This document shows, piece by piece, positions 24,375-32,896 of a stretch of 64,000 nucleotides of DNA. The stretch's first letter is position 1, and each line of letters starts with the position of its first letter. Position numbers and translations under genes: made by a program. This DNA is from Scopulibacillus_A cellulosilyticus (GTDB lineage Bacteria > Bacillota > Bacilli > Bacillales > Sporolactobacillaceae), in NCBI RefSeq assembly GCF_042665295.1, contig NZ_JBHTCO010000001.1, forward strand, positions 62,001 through 126,000, given 5' to 3'. The notes below the pieces were generated by a model. The model made no database searches, was not told the DNA's origin, and worked only from the letters and a program-made list of their open reading frames with translations.

Positions 24375-25766
24375 TTAAATAGATTTAACCTGACATCGAA
24401 TGAAAACAAAAACAAAAGTCAACAGACTTAAAACCAATGTAATGGCGGCAAAAATCCATGCTCCCTGATAGCCATTCATTAAATCGTTGATACCATTATG
24501 TGAGTGACCTTGAATCAACGCTGTAGCTATTACTGTATATAGTGCAATTCCCAAGTTTTGAACCATTCGCTGGACAGCGCCGATAGTTCCTTGGATTTCA
24601 TAAGGTACAGCGCCCATAATAGCTGCAGTGTTAGGAGGTTGGAAGAGTCCCGCTCCAATACCGTAAATAAATAAAATACCTGAGATCAAGAAAGGACTCC
24701 AATTAACTTCCATTCCGCCAAGAGTGCCATAGGCGCTGGCCATAATTAAAATACCGGTGATCATCAGATGAGTTGTTTGAACTTTTTTTATAAGTTGACC
24801 GGACACTTTGGAAAAGATCACAAGTGCCATCGGTGCAGATAAGTTTACAATGCCTGTTTGCCATGGTAAGAGATGTTTGACATGTTCCAAAAAGTATGGA
24901 GGAACAATAAATCCCAGCGATGTAGCGCCTCCGAAAATTAGCACAGCTAAGATAGATGCCGACAAGCTACCGCACCTAAATAACCTTAGATCGATAATTG
25001 GATGCCTAGTGTGAATTTCCCAAATAATAAAAGCAGTGAATAATATGATGAATACAACAAAAGGAATTACCGTATAAAAACTTAACAGGCCTTTTATCGG
25101 CCATATGGAAAGCCCCCAAAGTATGAATAAAATAGAAACAGATAATAATATATTGCCAATAAGATCGAGTTTAAAATTATTACGTAATTCCTTTACTTTT
25201 TTTCTTATAAGGACACACCCTGAAAGCCCAATGACTGAAATAGGAACATTAATCAAAAAAATCCACCGCCAACTTCCTATAGATATGAGAAGTCCGCCAA
25301 GACTTGGACCGAGAACAGGACCTGCAGCTATTAGCATTCCTAACGTACCAAGTGCAGACCCTATTCTTTCTTTTGGGATAGTTGTTGTAATAATTGCGGC
25401 AGCTGTAGCCTGAAGCATTGCGGCACCTATTCCCTGAATAGCCCGAAATAAGATTAATTGGCCCGGTGAATGCGAAAGACTGCATAAAATTGAAGCGAGT
25501 AAAAATACAATTAGTCCCAAGGAATAAACTTTTAAGCGTCCAACGTTATCACTTAACCTCCCGAATATAATGATTGTTCCGGTAAGGACCAAAGTATACA
25601 GTGTCACTGTCCATGAGATAACTGAAATCGAAGAATGGAAGGTTTGGGCAAGTGCAGGGAGTGCTACATTAATAATACCTGTGTCAAGAGTGGATAAGAA
25701 TAAACCTATACCAGCTGTAAAGATAACAATTTGATCATTTATTTTTCTTTTTAGTCCGATTTTCAT
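24375..25766 (-). CDS. DHA2-family multidrug MFS exporter
   Basis: Proton-driven drug efflux protein of the 14-helix EmrB/QacA class, 463 residues. Motif A-like GRLSDNVGRLKVY follows the second helix, the motif-C region reads LGTLGMLIAAGPVLGPSLGG, and the N-terminal helix carries LDTGIINVALPAL, which is diagnostic of DHA2. I start at MKIGLKRK, with AGGCGGAG about 12 bases upstream; the longer frame adds 19 polar residues and extends into the divergent promoter region. It is divergent from an ArsR-type regulator that probably controls it. The substrate is unknown. Confidence 0.9.
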   Translation of the reverse strand: MKIGLKRKINDQIVIFTAGIGLFLSTLDTGIINVALPALAQTFHSSISVISWTVTLYTLVLTGTIIIFGRLSDNVGRLKVYSLGLIVFLLASILCSLSHSPGQLILFRAIQGIGAAMLQATAAAIITTTIPKERIGSALGTLGMLIAAGPVLGPSLGGLLISIGSWRWIFLINVPISVIGLSGCVLIRKKVKELRNNFKLDLIGNILLSVSILFILWGLSIWPIKGLLSFYTVIPFVVFIILFTAFIIWEIHTRHPIIDLRLFRCGSLSASILAVLIFGGATSLGFIVPPYFLEHVKHLLPWQTGIVNLSAPMALVIFSKVSGQLIKKVQTTHLMITGILIMASAYGTLGGMEVNWSPFLISGILFIYGIGAGLFQPPNTAAIMGAVPYEIQGTIGAVQRMVQNLGIALYTVIATALIQGHSHNGINDLMNGYQGAWIFAAITLVLSLLTFVFVFIRCQVKSI

Positions 25767-25813
25767 TGCTCGAATCACTCCGCCTCGTTTTGCTGCTGTT
25801 ATTATAAATCCTG

Positions 25814-25839
25814 AATATTTCACGTGGCATCGAAATATT
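25814..25839. promoter_or_regulatory. Candidate operator between exporter and regulator
   Basis: AATATTTC (25814-25821) and GAAATATT (25832-25839) form a perfect 8-bp inverted repeat with a 10-bp spacer, placed in the shared divergent promoter region. A role as binding site for the neighbouring winged-helix regulator is inferred. Confidence 0.5.
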
Positions 25840-25884
25840 AAGATGATATACTTTGGTTGATATATCCATTGGGGGTGAGTATTT

Positions 25885-26577
25885 ATGGAAATGTATTCAG
25901 GTATTTCTGAAACCGCTTCATTAATGGGTGACCCAACGCGTTTATCTATCCTTATGTCATTAGCTGATGGACGGGCGTTAACAGCAGGTGAACTTGCAAA
26001 GATTGCAAAAGTAACGCCTCAGACAGCAAGTGCCCATCTTACAAAATTAGTACAAGGATCTCTAATAACTGTGGAAACTCAGGGAAGGCATCGTTATTAC
26101 AGCCTCGCAAGTCATGAAGTTGCGTACGCTATTGAAGCTGTTGCAGTCATTTCACCGCCTCTTGAAGTTAGATCTTTGAGCGAATCAAGCCATAAAAAAG
26201 CGCTTAGTTTCGCACGTACCTGCTATGGTCATATTGCCGGGGAGCTTGGTGTAGCGTTAACAGATGCAATGCTTAAGCTTGGCTATTTTCGGGATTTTGG
26301 AAAAGTATATAAAGTTACCGAAAAGGGGAAACAATGGTTACAAAAATTTGGCATCGATCCTCTACCGGAAAAAATAAATCTTAATGCTGTCCCGCATCAC
26401 ATTGATTGGACGGTCAGAAGGCATCATATAGCCGGTCCATTGGCACTAGCAATTACCGAACGTCTTATTGATCTTGGCTGGATTCAGCGCGGGTCCATTC
26501 GCAGATCAATTCGGATGACAGAACTTGGCCATTCTAAAATACTTGAGGAATTTGGCATCGATTCAACTTCTTTATAA
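25885..26577 (+). CDS. ArsR-type winged-helix regulator with duplicated tail
   Basis: Transcriptional regulator, 230 residues, about twice the usual ArsR length. The first 85 residues form the winged helix: MGDPTRLSILMSLADG, then TAGELAKIAKVTPQTASAHLTKL and GRHRYYSLAS. The remainder contains two similar blocks, LTDAMLKLGYFRDFGKVYKV...FGID and ITERLIDLGWIQRGSIRRSI...FGID, which look like an internal duplication. No metal-binding CxC is visible. It probably represses the divergent exporter in response to a small molecule. The start follows GGGGGTGAG. Confidence 0.88.
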   Translation: MEMYSGISETASLMGDPTRLSILMSLADGRALTAGELAKIAKVTPQTASAHLTKLVQGSLITVETQGRHRYYSLASHEVAYAIEAVAVISPPLEVRSLSESSHKKALSFARTCYGHIAGELGVALTDAMLKLGYFRDFGKVYKVTEKGKQWLQKFGIDPLPEKINLNAVPHHIDWTVRRHHIAGPLALAITERLIDLGWIQRGSIRRSIRMTELGHSKILEEFGIDSTSL

Positions 26578-26652
26578 CGAAGGGTTTTAAATTTAGGAAA
26601 ATTTTAATATCTTATACCTTAAGAAATTAAAATTTGGAATGGAAGTGATGGA

Positions 26653-27183
26653 GTGAGTAAGGGGACTGCTTTGTTGATTGTGGATGTTCAAAACGCAATG
26701 TTTTTACATGACGACGCTGCCTTATTTAATGGGGAAAAGGTACTTGATAATATTAGAAATCTAATAAAAAAAGCACGTGATTCAAAAATGCCTGTGATTT
26801 ATATCCAGCATACCGAACAAGCTGACGACCAATTCGCCGAAGGCAGTTTCACATGGCGAATTCATTCCGCAATTACACCGTTAAAGGATGACATTATTGT
26901 ACAAAAAACAACTTGCGATTCGTTTCATAAGACTAATTTACAAGAGGAACTGGCACTGCGAAATATAGACAGCTTGGTTATAGCCGGTATGCAAACTGAA
27001 TTTTGTATTGATACGACATGCAGAAGGGCTTTTAGTATGGGATATCATAATATCTTAGTTGAAGATGCTCACAGTACGTTTGACAGCAGAGTGCTTTCGG
27101 GCTCTCAAATTGTTGAACACCATAATAATATATTAGGCGGCGGGTTTGTACAGTTGAAAAAAACTGATGAAATCGTTTTTTAA
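26653..27183 (+). CDS. Isochorismatase-family cysteine hydrolase
   Basis: Alpha/beta hydrolase of the isochorismatase-like superfamily, which cleaves amides or vinyl ethers. The catalytic triad positions are visible: Asp in LLIVDVQNAM, Lys in IIVQKTTCDSF, and Cys in AGMQTEFCIDTTC. Length 176 is standard for the nicotinamidase-like branch. It opens with GTG after GGAAGTGATGGA. It precedes an EamA exporter on the same strand by 30 bases, so the two may be co-transcribed. The substrate is not determinable. Confidence 0.88.
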   Translation: MSKGTALLIVDVQNAMFLHDDAALFNGEKVLDNIRNLIKKARDSKMPVIYIQHTEQADDQFAEGSFTWRIHSAITPLKDDIIVQKTTCDSFHKTNLQEELALRNIDSLVIAGMQTEFCIDTTCRRAFSMGYHNILVEDAHSTFDSRVLSGSQIVEHHNNILGGGFVQLKKTDEIVF

Positions 27184-27212
27184 TTTCATACTTAATTGAG
27201 GTGTTTGGTCAT

Positions 27213-28130
27213 ATGAATCTGAAGAGGGCGTATACTGTAGCTGTCATCGGCGCTGCCTTATGGGGAATTATAGGATTGTTTGTGGCCCGGCTTTATCAAT
27301 TTGGCTTTACGCCATGGGAAGTTGTTGCCATCCGGGTCATTTCATCCTTCATTGTTATGTTCATTTACCTTATTGTTTTTAAACCCAAGTTATTAAAAAT
27401 CAAAATAAAAGACTCGATTTATTTTATTGGAACGGGCATTTGCAGTATTGTGTTTTTTAACTGGTGTTATTTTGAGGTTATTAACAAATCGTCATTATCT
27501 TTAGCTGTGATCTTGCTATATACAGGACCATTATTTGTGGCATTAATGTCCCGAATCATCTTTAAAGAAAAATTGACCGTATTAAAGATCCTGGCCCTTA
27601 TTTTCACTTTAGCCGGCTGTGCCTTTGTTGTTGGCATTCTCCCAAAATATCATGTGAGCATTTCATGGTATGTGTTAATCATTGGACTCGGTTCAGGCTT
27701 TTGTTATGCGCTGTATAGTATTTTTGGCAAGTATGTCAGCAGTAAATATTCATCATTAACGATTACTTTTTATTCGTTTTTATTTGCCAGTCTCTTTATG
27801 ATCCCCGCCGGCGGCTTATGGAGAAAAAGTGAGGCTTTCGGTCAATGGCAGGTTTTATTATGTATTTTTGGGTTAGCTTTAATCCCAACATGCCTTGCTT
27901 ATATTTTATATACATATGGGCTTTCATATATTGAATCGAGCAGAGCTTCAATTCTTGCAACGGTTGAGCCTGTTGTAGCTATTATTATAGGTGTTGCGGT
28001 TTTAGGAGATGCTTTATCTGTTTGGCAATTTATTGGGATTATATTCGTTCTTGTCTCGATTTTATTAACGACTAAAAAGACAAAGATGTATGAAGATAAT
28101 AAGGGTATTAAACAACAAAATTTAATGTAA
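27213..28130 (+). CDS. EamA/DMT-family transporter
   Basis: Ten-helix drug/metabolite transporter with two EamA repeats; 305 residues. The second repeat contains the typical SIFGKYVSSKYSS and EPVVAIIIGVAVLGDALS. I start at MNLKRAYTVAVIGAALWG because GAGGTG is nine bases upstream; the GTG four codons earlier touches the Shine-Dalgarno. A terminator follows immediately. The substrate is unknown, probably export of a small metabolite. Confidence 0.88.
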   Translation: MNLKRAYTVAVIGAALWGIIGLFVARLYQFGFTPWEVVAIRVISSFIVMFIYLIVFKPKLLKIKIKDSIYFIGTGICSIVFFNWCYFEVINKSSLSLAVILLYTGPLFVALMSRIIFKEKLTVLKILALIFTLAGCAFVVGILPKYHVSISWYVLIIGLGSGFCYALYSIFGKYVSSKYSSLTITFYSFLFASLFMIPAGGLWRKSEAFGQWQVLLCIFGLALIPTCLAYILYTYGLSYIESSRASILATVEPVVAIIIGVAVLGDALSVWQFIGIIFVLVSILLTTKKTKMYEDNKGIKQQNLM

Positions 28131-28141
28131 TTTTACCTAAT

Positions 28142-28186
28142 AAGAACCAAATTTTTTATGTTTTGGTTCTTTAATTTTTTAATGAA
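28142..28186 (+). terminator. Intrinsic terminator after the EamA gene
   Basis: AAGAACCAAA pairs with TTTGGTTCTT around an AT-rich loop, followed by TAATTTTTT. A second strong dyad, AATAAGAAGGCG with CGCTTTTTTCTTATT, follows at 28235-28265 in the leader of the aconitase gene. Confidence 0.7.
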
Positions 28187-28391
28187 AAAATCTTAACAGG
28201 AAGTTCTTATCTTGAACGAGTTATTATTTGTCACAATAAGAAGGCGGGGACGCTTTTTTCTTATTTAATAGAGTTTCAATTGAATAAATAAATATAGAAA
28301 ATGGTTTGTCTTCTTTCGGTGTATATTTATGTCACTTATTTACAAAAATAACATGGATTGATTTAACTTCTGTTCATTTGGGGGTAATAGG

Positions 28392-30338
28392 ATGGCATAT
28401 AATGTGGCCCAAAAGCTGATTAAAGATCATTTAGTTTCAGGTGAAATGACGCCTGGAAATGAAATTGGATTAAAGATTGACCAAACACTAACACAAGATG
28501 CTACAGGTACGATGGTCATGCTGGAACTTGAAGCAATGAAGCTCGATTATGCGAAAACGGAGGCTTCTGCACAATATGTAGATCATAACATCATTCAGGA
28601 AGATAGTAAAAATCCAGATGATCATTTATTCCTGCAAAGTGCAACAAGGAGATTCGGTTTGTATTTCAGCCGTCCAGGCAACGGTGTCAGCCACCCGGTA
28701 CACATGCAGCGGCTGGCGAAACCAGGAAAAACATTGCTTGGATCAGACAGCCATACATGTGCCAACGGTTGCATGGGAATGCTTGCAATGGGAGCCGGCG
28801 GTATTGATGTTGCCATGGCAATTGCCGGCGAACCCTTTTATGTAAAGATGCCAAAGATTTGGGGCGTAAAATTAACCGGCGAACTTCCTGATTGGGTGAG
28901 CGCTAAGGATGTTATTTTAGAATTGCTGAGGCGCCATGATGTTAAAGGCGGTGTCGGGAAAATTATTGAGTATTATGGTCCCGGGCTCAAAAATTTAAGC
29001 GCGATGGATCGTCATGTCATTGCCAACATGGGTGCAGAACTTGGCGCAACGGGGACAGTTTTTCCTTCGGATGAAGAGATTAAACATTTTCTTAAAAGTC
29101 AAGACAGGGAAAAAGACTGGGTAGAACTTGTTGCAGATGATGGTGCAACGTATGATCTTAACGAAGAAATAAATCTTTCAGAAATTGAGCCATTGATCGC
29201 GAAACCGTCCAGCCCGGGCAATGTTGTTCCGGTCAAAGAAATAGCAGGAGAAGACATCTACCAATCATATATAGGGTCATCCGCAAACCCCGGCTATCGT
29301 GATTTTGCCGTTGCTGCTGAAATGGTAAAAGGAAAAAAGATTGCGAAAGGCATTTCTTTTGATATTAATCCATCAGCAAGACAAATGTTGACTGATCTTG
29401 TGAAAGATGGATATATTGCAAGCCTTCTAACAGCAGGTGCCCGTCTCCATCAGGCAGGGTGCAACGGCTGTATAGGTATGGGCCAGGCGCCTGCCACGGG
29501 CCGCAACAGCTTGCGGACAACACCGCGTAATTTCCCCGGAAGATCTGGAACAAGGGAAGACAGTGTCTTTCTATGCAGCCCGGAAACCGCAGCTGCTTCC
29601 GCCTTAACAGGAAAAATAACCGATCCAAGAACGCTTGATTTCGATTATCCAAAAGTTAAGGAGCCTGATCAACCGACTGTTGACGTTGATTTATTAGATG
29701 AGCCTCTTTCACCTGAAGAAGCCAAGAAAGTTGAACTCGTGAAAGGACCGAACATTGCTTCCATACCGGAAACAGATGCGCTTCCAGATGAGTTGGAGAT
29801 CCCTGTTTTATTAAAAATGGGAGACAACATATCAACTGACGAAATTCTCGCCGGGGGTGCCCGGGTTCTGCCGTATCGAAGCAATCTGCCAGAGATAAGC
29901 AAGTTCGCCTTTGAAATTGTTGATGATACTTACTATGACCGGGCAATGGCGACGAGAAACAACAGCGGTCATGCAATAGTTGGCGGCTTTAATTACGGCC
30001 AGGGATCAAGCCGTGAACATGCGGCGTTAGCCCCTCGATATCTTGGATTACGAGTGGCTTTAGTAAAAGACTTTGCCAGGATTCATTGGCAGAACCTTGT
30101 TAATTTCGGTGTGCTGCCTCTTACATTCAGTAACCCAAACGACTATGACCTCTTGGAAAAAGGTGATGTGATTCAGTTAAGCGATTTAAGAAATCAAATC
30201 CAACAAGGAAAAGAACTGACTGTTAATTTAAAAGGAAAAGATCAAAAGATCAAAGTGACCCATGCCTTATCAGAAAGACAAATTGACATTATGTTAAAAG
30301 GCGGTCTCATCAATTGGGTAAGAGATCGTCAGAAATAG
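28392..30338 (+). CDS. Aconitase-family hydratase (variant Fe-S ligand set)
   Basis: Aconitase superfamily protein of 648 residues, the short mitochondrial-like branch rather than the 900-residue AcnA type. It has the catalytic domains 1-3 (GSDSHT at 117-122, RLHQAGCNGCIGMGQAP at 351-367) and the swivel domain (DNISTDEILAGG, NYGQGSSREHAALAP). Cluster ligands Cys357 and Cys360 are present. The third cysteine, normally in SCTNS, is Ser296 (GSSANP). Cys123 and Cys127 in HTCANGC are possible substitutes. Citrate/isocitrate or a related hydroxy-acid is the likely substrate. GGGGGTAATAGG precedes the ATG. A small zinc-finger gene follows 35 bases downstream. Confidence 0.88.
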   Translation: MAYNVAQKLIKDHLVSGEMTPGNEIGLKIDQTLTQDATGTMVMLELEAMKLDYAKTEASAQYVDHNIIQEDSKNPDDHLFLQSATRRFGLYFSRPGNGVSHPVHMQRLAKPGKTLLGSDSHTCANGCMGMLAMGAGGIDVAMAIAGEPFYVKMPKIWGVKLTGELPDWVSAKDVILELLRRHDVKGGVGKIIEYYGPGLKNLSAMDRHVIANMGAELGATGTVFPSDEEIKHFLKSQDREKDWVELVADDGATYDLNEEINLSEIEPLIAKPSSPGNVVPVKEIAGEDIYQSYIGSSANPGYRDFAVAAEMVKGKKIAKGISFDINPSARQMLTDLVKDGYIASLLTAGARLHQAGCNGCIGMGQAPATGRNSLRTTPRNFPGRSGTREDSVFLCSPETAAASALTGKITDPRTLDFDYPKVKEPDQPTVDVDLLDEPLSPEEAKKVELVKGPNIASIPETDALPDELEIPVLLKMGDNISTDEILAGGARVLPYRSNLPEISKFAFEIVDDTYYDRAMATRNNSGHAIVGGFNYGQGSSREHAALAPRYLGLRVALVKDFARIHWQNLVNFGVLPLTFSNPNDYDLLEKGDVIQLSDLRNQIQQGKELTVNLKGKDQKIKVTHALSERQIDIMLKGGLINWVRDRQK

Positions 30339-30373
30339 AGATGATGTTCTTATTAAGAAAGGAGTAATTTTTT

Positions 30374-30550
30374 ATGGTGGACAGAAATCATATTTGTAAA
30401 GCCTGTGACGGCACCGGTTTGTTGGCAGATGACGAAAACTGGCAATACAGCTGCACCGTTTGCGGAGGAGATGGCATTCTTTTGCCAGGTGAAAGTACGG
30501 AACCAGCGGCGAAATTTTCTGTTGATGAGAATAATCGTACATTAGAATAA
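30374..30550 (+). CDS. 58-residue DnaJ-type zinc-finger protein
   Basis: Small protein with two CxxCxGxG motifs, CKACDGTG and CTVCGGDG, the zinc-binding repeat known from the DnaJ central domain. AAAGGAG lies nine bases before the ATG, and the gene follows the aconitase by 35 bases with a terminator after it, so the two form an operon. A role as zinc/redox or iron-sulfur helper for the aconitase is plausible but only inferred from position. Confidence 0.8.
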   Translation: MVDRNHICKACDGTGLLADDENWQYSCTVCGGDGILLPGESTEPAAKFSVDENNRTLE

Positions 30551-30569
30551 ATGGAAAAATTGTATCTCT

Positions 30570-30606
30570 GCAGACCCTAGTGATGGTATGGGTCTGCTTT
30601 CTTTTT
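30570..30606 (+). terminator. Terminator of the aconitase operon
   Basis: GCAGACCC (30570-30577) pairs with GGGTCTGC (30590-30597), followed by TTTCTTTTT. Confidence 0.85.
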
Positions 30607-30731
30607 GAACAGCTATGATTACCATAAGTATTTAGTTTGTTTTCTAAAAATACAATCAATTCCTTTCTTATTAAAAACGATTAGGTTAAAATATCAATAA
30701 TTAGTCTTAAATAAAGTGGGGGATTAACTGA

Positions 30732-31628
30732 ATGAATGCGATAAAAATTTATCATTATGATGCTTTTTCAAATAAACCGAATAAAGGCAACCCTGCTGGT
30801 ATTGTTTTAGATGGTGAAAATTTATCAGATGATGACATGCAGAAAATTGCTTATAAGGTAGGTTTTAATGAAACGGCGTTCCCTCTTCAATCGAATAAAG
30901 CGGATATTAGAATTCGTTATTTTACACCCGGTCATGAAATGAGTCTTTGCGGTCATGCGACAATAGCAGCTATTTATGCCCTAAAAACAAAAGGATTGCT
31001 GAATAATAAGTGTCAGCTGACTATTGAAACGAAGGCAGGTATTTTACCAATACGAATAAATTGTCATTCCAACGATCAATTATACATAACTATGAAACAA
31101 GCAATGCCGGAATTTCAAGCTTTTAATGGATCACTTGATGATTTAGCTGTTTCTATTGGACTCGATTCAAGTGATTTAGAAACAGATTTACCAATTTTAT
31201 ACGGAAGCACTGGAACTTGGACTTTGCTAGTCCCTATAAAAACGCTTGATGCTTTCCAAAGGATGGAACCTAGCAACAAGTTATTTCCTTCGATTTTAAA
31301 AGAAATGCCAAAAGCCTCCATTCACCCTTTTTGTTTAGAGACGTATGATGCAAATGCGCAAATGCATGCGCGCCATTTTTCTTCGCCTTTTTCCGGAACG
31401 ATAGAAGACCCGGTTACAGGTACAGCTTCCGGGGTGATGGGAGCGTATTATTTTGAACATATCAATACAAATGAATTATCAAATCCGTTAAATCTATTAA
31501 TAGAACAAGGACAAGAAATTGACAGGGATGGCCGCGTGAAAGTGGCAGTAAGAAATGTAAATGGTTCTATGGAAATTGAAATTTCCGGACCTGCAGTATA
31601 TGTGGATGAATTCAATATTTCTCTATAA
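30732..31628 (+). CDS. PhzF-family isomerase
   Basis: Two-domain PhzF/DAP-epimerase-fold protein, 298 residues, probably an isomerase or epimerase of a small metabolite. Signatures are KGNPAGIVL, GFNETAFPL with the conserved acidic residue region, MSLCGHATIAA, and the C-terminal EDPVTGTASGVMGAYY. A GTGGGGG ribosome site precedes the ATG. It is a single gene followed 35 nt later by a MOSC gene on the same strand. The substrate is unknown; the family name does not imply phenazine synthesis here. Confidence 0.9.
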   Translation: MNAIKIYHYDAFSNKPNKGNPAGIVLDGENLSDDDMQKIAYKVGFNETAFPLQSNKADIRIRYFTPGHEMSLCGHATIAAIYALKTKGLLNNKCQLTIETKAGILPIRINCHSNDQLYITMKQAMPEFQAFNGSLDDLAVSIGLDSSDLETDLPILYGSTGTWTLLVPIKTLDAFQRMEPSNKLFPSILKEMPKASIHPFCLETYDANAQMHARHFSSPFSGTIEDPVTGTASGVMGAYYFEHINTNELSNPLNLLIEQGQEIDRDGRVKVAVRNVNGSMEIEISGPAVYVDEFNISL

Positions 31629-31663
31629 AAGAAAACTTTTTTGATAGTTAGGGAGGAACCAAA

Positions 31664-32230
31664 ATGAAAACATTAGAAGCCACCGTTGATGCCGTCCTTA
31701 TAGGCGATCATCCGGAATCATTCATCACGCGCCGGCTTGAAGAAGTTAACCTTGAATTTGGCGGCATCCCGGGTGACAGGCATTTCGGTATGATAATTGC
31801 TTCAAATTCTCGTCAACCAATGTATCCGAAAGGAACAGAAATTTTAAATCGAAGACAGATTTCAATATTGTCTGTTGAAGAATGTTCACAGATAGCTGAA
31901 AAGTTGGGATTAGAATATGTTCTGCCTGAATGGCTGGGGGCTAATCTATTATTAAGCGGTTATTCTGACCTAACACAATTACCTATGGGGTCACGAATTC
32001 TATTTCCAAATGGAACAGGGTTAATTTGTATGGGAGAAAACCAGCCTTGCGTATTGCCTGGCGAGGTGATTCAAATTTTACATGGTAATCAGCCAAAGCT
32101 GGCCGCTCAATTTGTCCGTGCAGCCTATAAACGAAGAGGCGTCGTTTGTGCGGTTGAAAGACCTGGGAAAATTCAGAAAGGAGACCAGGTTAAAATTCTT
32201 GTTAATGACTTTTCGAAACCGATGCAGTAG
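31664..32230 (+). CDS. MOSC-domain protein
   Basis: MOSC domains are sulfur-carrier modules found with molybdenum-cofactor sulfurases and related oxime or hydroxylamine reductases. At 188 residues this is a stand-alone MOSC protein. FGGIPGDRHFGMI near the N-terminus and MGENQPCVLPG, carrying the presumed functional Cys at about residue 128, match the family. GGGAGG lies six bases before the ATG. It may connect with the molybdenum-dependent formate dehydrogenase elsewhere in the window, but the genes are not linked. Confidence 0.85.
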   Translation: MKTLEATVDAVLIGDHPESFITRRLEEVNLEFGGIPGDRHFGMIIASNSRQPMYPKGTEILNRRQISILSVEECSQIAEKLGLEYVLPEWLGANLLLSGYSDLTQLPMGSRILFPNGTGLICMGENQPCVLPGEVIQILHGNQPKLAAQFVRAAYKRRGVVCAVERPGKIQKGDQVKILVNDFSKPMQ

Positions 32231-32332
32231 AGGATTACATCATTTACTCTAAAGCCCCTTTCCTGTTGGCATGCTGTTTGCATGTTAAAGGTTAGTTAAT
32301 TAATTTAATCAAAGAAAAGGGGAGATCAATAT

Positions 32333-32785
32333 ATGAGTGATTTAATGATTAGAAAAGCACATTTTCACGACATCCCAGAGCTTATCGATTTGATGAATCA
32401 ATATATTGTGGACTTTTACGAATATCCGCGCCCAAAGGAGAGCGGCCTGGAATCTTTAATTATTGATTTGCAAAACGGGAAAATAAGAGGGACGCAATTT
32501 GTGGCCGAGTTAGATAAGAAGTTAGTTGGTTTTGCGACACTGTATTTTACAATGAACACGTTATATGTTAAGGAATTCGTATTATTGCATGATTTATTTG
32601 TATTGCCGTCTGCCAGAAGAAACAAAGTAGGCGAAAGGCTTTTTCAAACCTGCTTAGATTTTACTAGAGCTAACGATTTTGCTTATATGAGCTGGGATAC
32701 TGCCAAAGATAATACGGTTGCCCAAGCCCTTTATGATAAGATGGGGGGGAAACATTCACCTTGGCTGCAATACGAAATTGAATAA
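32333..32785 (+). CDS. GNAT acetyltransferase
   Basis: GCN5-related N-acetyltransferase, 150 residues. The acetyl-CoA pyrophosphate loop is in LPSARRNKVGERLFQT, preceded by strand four LLHDLFV and followed by the C-terminal NTVAQALYDKMGG. AGGGGAG lies before the ATG. No specific substrate can be given. It is transcribed alone, with a bidirectional terminator after it. Confidence 0.88.
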   Translation: MSDLMIRKAHFHDIPELIDLMNQYIVDFYEYPRPKESGLESLIIDLQNGKIRGTQFVAELDKKLVGFATLYFTMNTLYVKEFVLLHDLFVLPSARRNKVGERLFQTCLDFTRANDFAYMSWDTAKDNTVAQALYDKMGGKHSPWLQYEIE

Positions 32786-32841
32786 TTAATTCAGAATTGC
32801 ATAATAATTATCTTTGATTAAAAGGAAACTTAAAAATATAT

Positions 32842-32875
32842 AAGCAGTAAGGATAATAGCCTTTCCTTACTGCTT
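32842..32875. terminator. Bidirectional terminator
   Basis: AAGCAGTAAGG (32842-32852) pairs perfectly with CCTTACTGCTT (32865-32875), between the convergent GNAT and aldo/keto reductase genes. Confidence 0.75.
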
Positions 32876-32896
32876 CCCGGAAATATGTAATATAAG

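Noticed and set aside
29365..29976. Minus-strand frames inside the aconitase gene
   Set aside because: Low-complexity antisense frames without starts or ribosome sites; the plus-strand protein is unambiguous.
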